Assembly (NCBI RefSeq): GCF_016924655.1
Contig: NZ_JAFFJU010000002.1
Location: forward strand, 496,001-560,000
Direction of reading: 5' to 3'
Length of the DNA: 64,000 nt
Source of the DNA: Sphingomonas arenae
GTDB taxonomy: Bacteria; Pseudomonadota; Alphaproteobacteria; Sphingomonadales; Sphingomonadaceae
The notes below the pieces were generated by a model, which ran no database searches, was not told where the DNA came from, and was given only the letters and a program-made list of their open reading frames with translations. Positions 59,693-64,000 of the stretch are shown here, piece after piece (position 1 is the stretch's first letter; each line of letters begins with the position of its first letter). The translations under genes were made by a program, and so were the position numbers.

Positions 59693-62600
59693 CTAGAACT
59701 TCACTCCGGCACCGACCCCGAACACCCGCGGCTCCAGCGTGAAGACGTTGGTGTAGAGCCCGGAGGATTGGTCACCGACATATTGGCCGGTGATGGCGTC
59801 GTTCTTGGTCAGGTTGGTCACGAAAGCGCGCGCAAACCAGCGTTCGTCCGCACCATTCAGCTGGATCTGGGCGTTCACCACCTCGTAGCCGTCCACACGG
59901 TCGATCGGGCGGTTGAAGCTGCGGGCATAGTATTTGCCGGTCCAGGCGAAGTCCGCCCGCGGGACCAGGGTCATCCCGCCCCCAAGCCGAATGGTATACT
60001 GCGCGCCCGCGGAGAACTTGAAGTTCGGCGACTGCGGCAACTCGTTGCCGGTCAGGTCTTGTTCGATCCCCGTCGTGACCGTGAATGGCAGCGGGCCCGT
60101 CGGCACACCGAACAGGCCGCGAAGGACCGGATCGGGATTGGCGGCGGTCTGCGCCAGGATCTCGCATAGCGAGTATGCGCCAGTCGTGTTCGTTGCCGGC
60201 ACCGGCGTCGGCGGCGCCAGGCCAAGCGCCGAGTTGACCGCGCCGACGTAGAGGTTGGCGGCGGCCGCTCCTCCCGCACCGGGAACCACCACGCAGTTGG
60301 CGGCCGTCTGCAGGTCCTTGATGATGACGACGTCGGATCGACCGCCGGACGGATCGCGGGGATCGACCAGGCTCAAGCCCTTGATCTTGGACTTGAGGTA
60401 GCTTGCCGACAGGTTCAGCTGCAGGTCGCGGGTTGGCCGGAACAGCGCCTCCGCCTCCACGCCCCAGATCCGCGCATCGGTATTGTCGTTGACCGAGGTT
60501 CGGCCGACGATACGGCTGAGCTGCAATCCCTTGTAGTCGTAGAGGAACCCCGACAGGTTCAGCCGCACTGCGCCACCGGCAAAGGTGTTCTTGGACCCGA
60601 TTTCGAAGGCGTTGATGGTTTCCGGATCGAACTGCGGATTGATGTCAAAGGTGGGATCGATCGGCGGGTTGATCCCGCCCGACTTGTAGCCGCGCGAATA
60701 GGACGCGTAGACGAGGTTGTTGGGGGTAATCTGGTAGTCCAGAACCGCGCGTCCGGTGAGCCTGCCGAAGCTGACCTTCCCGACCGCGTAGGTCTGGTTC
60801 CCAGCCACGGATTCATCCGCGTCATATTCTCCAAGGAAGGGGGAGTCGTTCGCGTTCGTCAGCGGGAACGGCGTCAGCCAGCTGAGCAGCGGGGCCCGGG
60901 CCACCTGCCGCTTCTTGTCATGGCTGAAGCGAAGCCCCGCGGTGAACTTCAGCTGGTCGGTGATGTCGTAGTAGGCCTCGCCGAAGATGCCGTAGCTCTT
61001 GAGGCGGAAGTTCTCGACTTCGCTATTGAAGAAAGGCGGCGCAAGGAAGCTGCTGGGGAAGAAGAAGTTGCCCGCCTGACGCTGGCCGAGCGTCTGCAGC
61101 GCACCCAGCACGCCTGATGCATAATCGAGGCCGAAGGACGCCACGAAATAGTCCGACTTCTCGAACTTGTTATCGAGGTAGATCGCACCGGCCAGGAAGT
61201 TCAGCGGCCCCTCGAAATCGGAACTCACCTGCCCTTCCAGCGACCATTGCACCGAAGTTGAACGGGAGCGGTCGTACTCGGTGCCCGCGGCCGTGCAGCG
61301 GTTCACGAAGCCGCCGAAGACGCCGGTGTAGTAGAGGTTTGTCTCGGACGTGCAGACCGCTCCGGTGGGTCCGTTCGGAATGAGCGCCCCCGCCACCGGA
61401 GTGAACGGGTTGGTGCCGCCGAACAGCGCGCCCGGCTGCGCTGCCAAGGCGGCAAGTGTCAGCAGGCCGGTATTCCCCGCCAGACTGTTGCCCGCCACCA
61501 AGCTGTAGTCCGTGCGGCTGTCGACCGTGTTGCGGGCATAGCCGCCCGTCACCGTTGCGCTCAGGCCCGACCCGAGATCCTGCTCGACACGGGCCATCAG
61601 GTGCGTTTCGGTCGCCTTGTACTGCGGCTTGAAGTCGATGTTCACGGTTCGCAGGTCGTTCGGGTTCTCCACGCCCCCGAAGAACTGGTCCGGGCCATAT
61701 ACATTGGTGAGGCCGATCGTGCCGAACAGCGGGTTGCCGCCGCTCGCGATGTTCAGGAACTGCTGAGAAGACAGCGTTGCCGCCAGCGTCGAGTTTCCAT
61801 TGACCGTCTCGAACGCCAGCTTGTCGGGAAGGCAGCCGAGGATGCCCGTCGGGTCGTTGTGACAGAGCTGCTTCTGGATGCGGCTGCGGTCGTCGTCTTC
61901 GCTGAAGTGATAGCCGACCACGTCCACGGTCGTGCCGCTTGCCGGCCGCAGGCGGATCGAGCCGCGCAGCGCAAACAGCTCTCGTCCGTCGATGCGGCTG
62001 TCGTCGGCGATGTTCTTGGTGAACCCGTCACGTTTCAGGTAGTAGCCGGCGAGGCGGAAAGCCGCGGCATCGGCGATCGGGATGTTGACCATGCCGTTGA
62101 GCTTCACGCTCTGGTAGCTGCCATATTCCGCCGAAGCGCTGGCGGCGAAATTGTCGAGCCTTGGCCGCGCCGTGATGAAGTTGACCACGCCGGACGTGGC
62201 GTTGCGCCCGAACAGAGTTCCCTGCGGTCCGCGCAGAACCTCGACACGGTCCAGGTCGAAATATTCGGTCTCGAACAAGCGGGTGGAAACCAGCGGCATG
62301 TCGTTCACATGAATGGCCGTGGCCGTGTCGCACGAGAAGCCGACGCACAGATCGCCGATGCCGCGGATCGTAAAGCTGGATGAGGTGAAGTTCGTCTTGG
62401 TGAAGGTGACGTTCGGCAGTGAGAGCTGAAGATCGGAAGCATTGTCGATCTGCTGCCGCTCCAACGCTTCTCCGGTAAAGGCCGACACGGCGATCGGCAC
62501 CTGCTGCAGCGCTTCGGACCGGCGCTGAGCGGTGATGATGATGTCACCCTGCTCGTTGGTGCTTGCATCGGCGCTGCGGGCGGTTGTGCTCTGGGCCTGA

Positions 62601-62752
62601 CCCGCCTCACCCTGGTCAGCACCGGCGCCCGTCTCGATCTCACCCGCCGGCGGTTGGCCTGCAGGCTCAGGAACGGACTGAGCCATGGCCGGTGCACTCG
62701 CGACCAGCGCGGACGCAGACACGCCGGCCGTCAACAGGATTGCTGCCTTCAT
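59693..62752 (-). CDS. TonB-dependent receptor
   Basis: This 1019-residue outer-membrane receptor has a signal peptide of about 24 residues (ending AMA) and a Gln/Ala-rich linker. A TonB box DIIITAQRRSEALQQVPIA precedes the plug (SFTIRGIGD, RVEVLRGPQGTLFGRNATSG) and a long beta-barrel ending RVFGVGAGVKF. ATG 62752 has GGAGGGGG upstream; the longer in-frame reading lacks a signal. The sequence is of the type common in sphingomonads (iron complexes, terpenoids, aromatics and other substrates). It is divergent from a flavin monooxygenase, so a lipophilic organic substrate is possible. Confidence 0.93.
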   Translation of the reverse strand: MKAAILLTAGVSASALVASAPAMAQSVPEPAGQPPAGEIETGAGADQGEAGQAQSTTARSADASTNEQGDIIITAQRRSEALQQVPIAVSAFTGEALERQQIDNASDLQLSLPNVTFTKTNFTSSSFTIRGIGDLCVGFSCDTATAIHVNDMPLVSTRLFETEYFDLDRVEVLRGPQGTLFGRNATSGVVNFITARPRLDNFAASASAEYGSYQSVKLNGMVNIPIADAAAFRLAGYYLKRDGFTKNIADDSRIDGRELFALRGSIRLRPASGTTVDVVGYHFSEDDDRSRIQKQLCHNDPTGILGCLPDKLAFETVNGNSTLAATLSSQQFLNIASGGNPLFGTIGLTNVYGPDQFFGGVENPNDLRTVNIDFKPQYKATETHLMARVEQDLGSGLSATVTGGYARNTVDSRTDYSLVAGNSLAGNTGLLTLAALAAQPGALFGGTNPFTPVAGALIPNGPTGAVCTSETNLYYTGVFGGFVNRCTAAGTEYDRSRSTSVQWSLEGQVSSDFEGPLNFLAGAIYLDNKFEKSDYFVASFGLDYASGVLGALQTLGQRQAGNFFFPSSFLAPPFFNSEVENFRLKSYGIFGEAYYDITDQLKFTAGLRFSHDKKRQVARAPLLSWLTPFPLTNANDSPFLGEYDADESVAGNQTYAVGKVSFGRLTGRAVLDYQITPNNLVYASYSRGYKSGGINPPIDPTFDINPQFDPETINAFEIGSKNTFAGGAVRLNLSGFLYDYKGLQLSRIVGRTSVNDNTDARIWGVEAEALFRPTRDLQLNLSASYLKSKIKGLSLVDPRDPSGGRSDVVIIKDLQTAANCVVVPGAGGAAAANLYVGAVNSALGLAPPTPVPATNTTGAYSLCEILAQTAANPDPVLRGLFGVPTGPLPFTVTTGIEQDLTGNELPQSPNFKFSAGAQYTIRLGGGMTLVPRADFAWTGKYYARSFNRPIDRVDGYEVVNAQIQLNGADERWFARAFVTNLTKNDAITGQYVGDQSSGLYTNVFTLEPRVFGVGAGVKF

Positions 62753-62909
62753 TGTACGAACCCCCTCCCTCGCAAAAGCGAGCACATCCACACGGGGGTA
62801 CCGGGACGCCCTGTCACGGCACTCCCACCAACGGTGCGTCCTCCTCCAGGTCGCGAAGTGAGTTTCCGCTTGCGTAAGGCTCCCTGTCAAGGGCAGCATC
62901 CACCGGCAA

Positions 62910-64000
62910 ATGGCTGACCTAGAACGAGTGCGGAAGCGCTACACCAGCAGCGCACCCGAGGCGCATGTCGACGTCCTGATCGTCGGGGCTGGCCTGTCCG
63001 GGATTGGCGCAGCGTGGCATCTTCAGCGGCATTGTCCCGACCGCAGCTACGCCATCCTTGAAGGCCGGCCGGCGATCGGCGGGACGTGGGACCTGTTCCG
63101 CTATCCCGGCATCCGGTCGGACAGCGACATGTATACGCTCGGCTACAGCTTCGAGCCGTGGACGGACTCCAAGGCCATCGCGGATGGGCCCACCATCCTC
63201 AACTATGTCAACCGGGTCGCCGACAAGTACGACATCCGCCGGCACATCGGGTTCCAGCATCATGTGACCCGGGCCGACTTCGACAGCGAACGCGCATTGT
63301 GGACCGTTGAGGCGACCCGCAAGGACACGGACGAGACGGTCACCTTCACCTGCAACTGGCTGCACATGTGCAGCGGCTACTACAATTACCGCGAAGCCTA
63401 TCTGCCGGACTTCCCTGGCACCGACCGATTCAAGGGCCGCTTTTTCCACGCGCAGTTCTGGCCCGAGGATCTGGAGATCGGGGGCAAGACGGTCGTGGTC
63501 ATCGGCAGCGGGGCGACGGCCGTCACGATCGTTCCGGAGATGGCGAAGGCCGGCGCGCAAGTGATCATGCTGCAGCGCTCGCCGACGTACATGATCAGCC
63601 GCCCGGCGATCGACAAATTGGCGAACCGGCTGCGCAAGCTGCTGGGCGACAAGGCGAGCTATGGCCTGATCCGTTGGCGCAACGTGCTGGTGCAGCAATT
63701 CTACTTCCAGCTTGCCCGCAAACGGCCCGAGTACATGAAGCAGTTCCTCCGCAAGGAGCTGCTGAAGGAATTGCCGCCCGGCTATGAGGTCGACCGTCAC
63801 TTCAAGCCGACCTACAATCCGTGGGATCAGCGGCTCTGCCTGGTGCCGGACGCGGACCTGTTCGGCTGCATCCGGGAAGGCACGGTGGAGGTCGTCACCG
63901 ACACGATCGAGACCTTTACGGAAGATGGCGTCAGGCTGGCGTCCGGACGGGAACTGGTTGCCGACGTCGTGGTGGCCGCGACCGGCCTCAAGCTCCAATT
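62910..64000 (+). CDS. Baeyer-Villiger-type flavin monooxygenase (truncated by window end)
   Basis: This is the first 363 or so residues of an FAD/NADPH-dependent monooxygenase. FAD motif VLIVGAGLSGIG (22-33) is followed by GGTWDLFRYPGIRSDSDMY, the Baeyer-Villiger fingerprint FKGRFFHAQFWP (FxGxxxHxxxW), and a second Rossmann motif VVVIGSGATAVTIVPEMA. ATATGLKLQ at the cut end is also typical. ATG 62910 starts the protein 20 or so residues before the FAD fold; no strong ribosome-binding site is seen. It probably oxygenates a ketone or other lipophilic compound. It is divergent from the TonB receptor across 157 bases. Confidence 0.92.
   Translation, partial: MADLERVRKRYTSSAPEAHVDVLIVGAGLSGIGAAWHLQRHCPDRSYAILEGRPAIGGTWDLFRYPGIRSDSDMYTLGYSFEPWTDSKAIADGPTILNYVNRVADKYDIRRHIGFQHHVTRADFDSERALWTVEATRKDTDETVTFTCNWLHMCSGYYNYREAYLPDFPGTDRFKGRFFHAQFWPEDLEIGGKTVVVIGSGATAVTIVPEMAKAGAQVIMLQRSPTYMISRPAIDKLANRLRKLLGDKASYGLIRWRNVLVQQFYFQLARKRPEYMKQFLRKELLKELPPGYEVDRHFKPTYNPWDQRLCLVPDADLFGCIREGTVEVVTDTIETFTEDGVRLASGRELVADVVVAATGLKLQ

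Overview
The window is GC-rich, with dense, mostly 4-bp-overlapping genes. Large TonB-dependent receptors, an OmpA-like barrel with a proline-rich tail, a palindromic REP-type repeat and GGAAC-N16-NGTT promoter-like motifs (resembling alphaproteobacterial EcfG general-stress promoters) point to a sphingomonad (Sphingomonas or a close relative). No rRNA, tRNA, CRISPR array, transposase or phage gene was recognised.

Region A (1-9715, minus strand) reads from a phosphatase at 9715 through a CmoB-like methyltransferase, a clan-A glycosidase whose barrel appears circularly permuted, myo-inositol-phosphate synthase, a DUF1003 membrane protein, an inositol-monophosphatase-family enzyme, a complete carbohydrate ABC importer and a truncated TonB receptor. 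Ino1 plus the phosphatase would give de novo myo-inositol from glucose-6-phosphate. Region B (9941-21239) diverges from A. It has two sugar epimerases, a GT4 and three tandem CgeB-like glycosyltransferases in tight overlap, a UDP-glucuronate-decarboxylase-like enzyme and a phosphoribosyltransferase-like/kinase-like fusion, followed on the minus strand by an oxidoreductase pair. EcfG-like promoters lie at the A/B divergence and upstream of the dehydrogenase. I infer a stress-controlled glycan or glycoside pathway, possibly inositol-based.

Region C (21335-29445) holds a dual-specificity phosphatase, an FrhB-like Fe-S protein, a pyruvyltransferase, a GT25, two sugar-transfer-associated ATP-grasp paralogues, an ACT-domain protein and a TupA-like ATP-grasp. 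An OmpA-like protein with a clear terminator and promoter follows (29568-30362).

Region D (30491-52929) is an ABC-dependent capsule locus: sulfotransferase, glycosyltransferases, a TPR protein with an LpxL-like acyltransferase domain, KpsE/T/M-like exporter, outer-membrane export lipoprotein and nucleotide-sugar dehydrogenase. It is flanked by a DltA-like adenylation enzyme, a carrier protein and a GNAT. Three proteins of an apparently shared SGNH-like family (GxCxxH at residues 10-15, HY near the domain end), two of them with long TPR tails, sit in the same locus. Two paralogous proteins with an FPFPYRAGLA motif complete it.

Region E (53073-64000) has a type I secretion adaptor and ATPase, a YiiX-like cysteine hydrolase and an RTX protein that is the likely secreted substrate. 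A full-length TonB receptor and a divergent Baeyer-Villiger-type flavin monooxygenase, truncated by the window end, close it.
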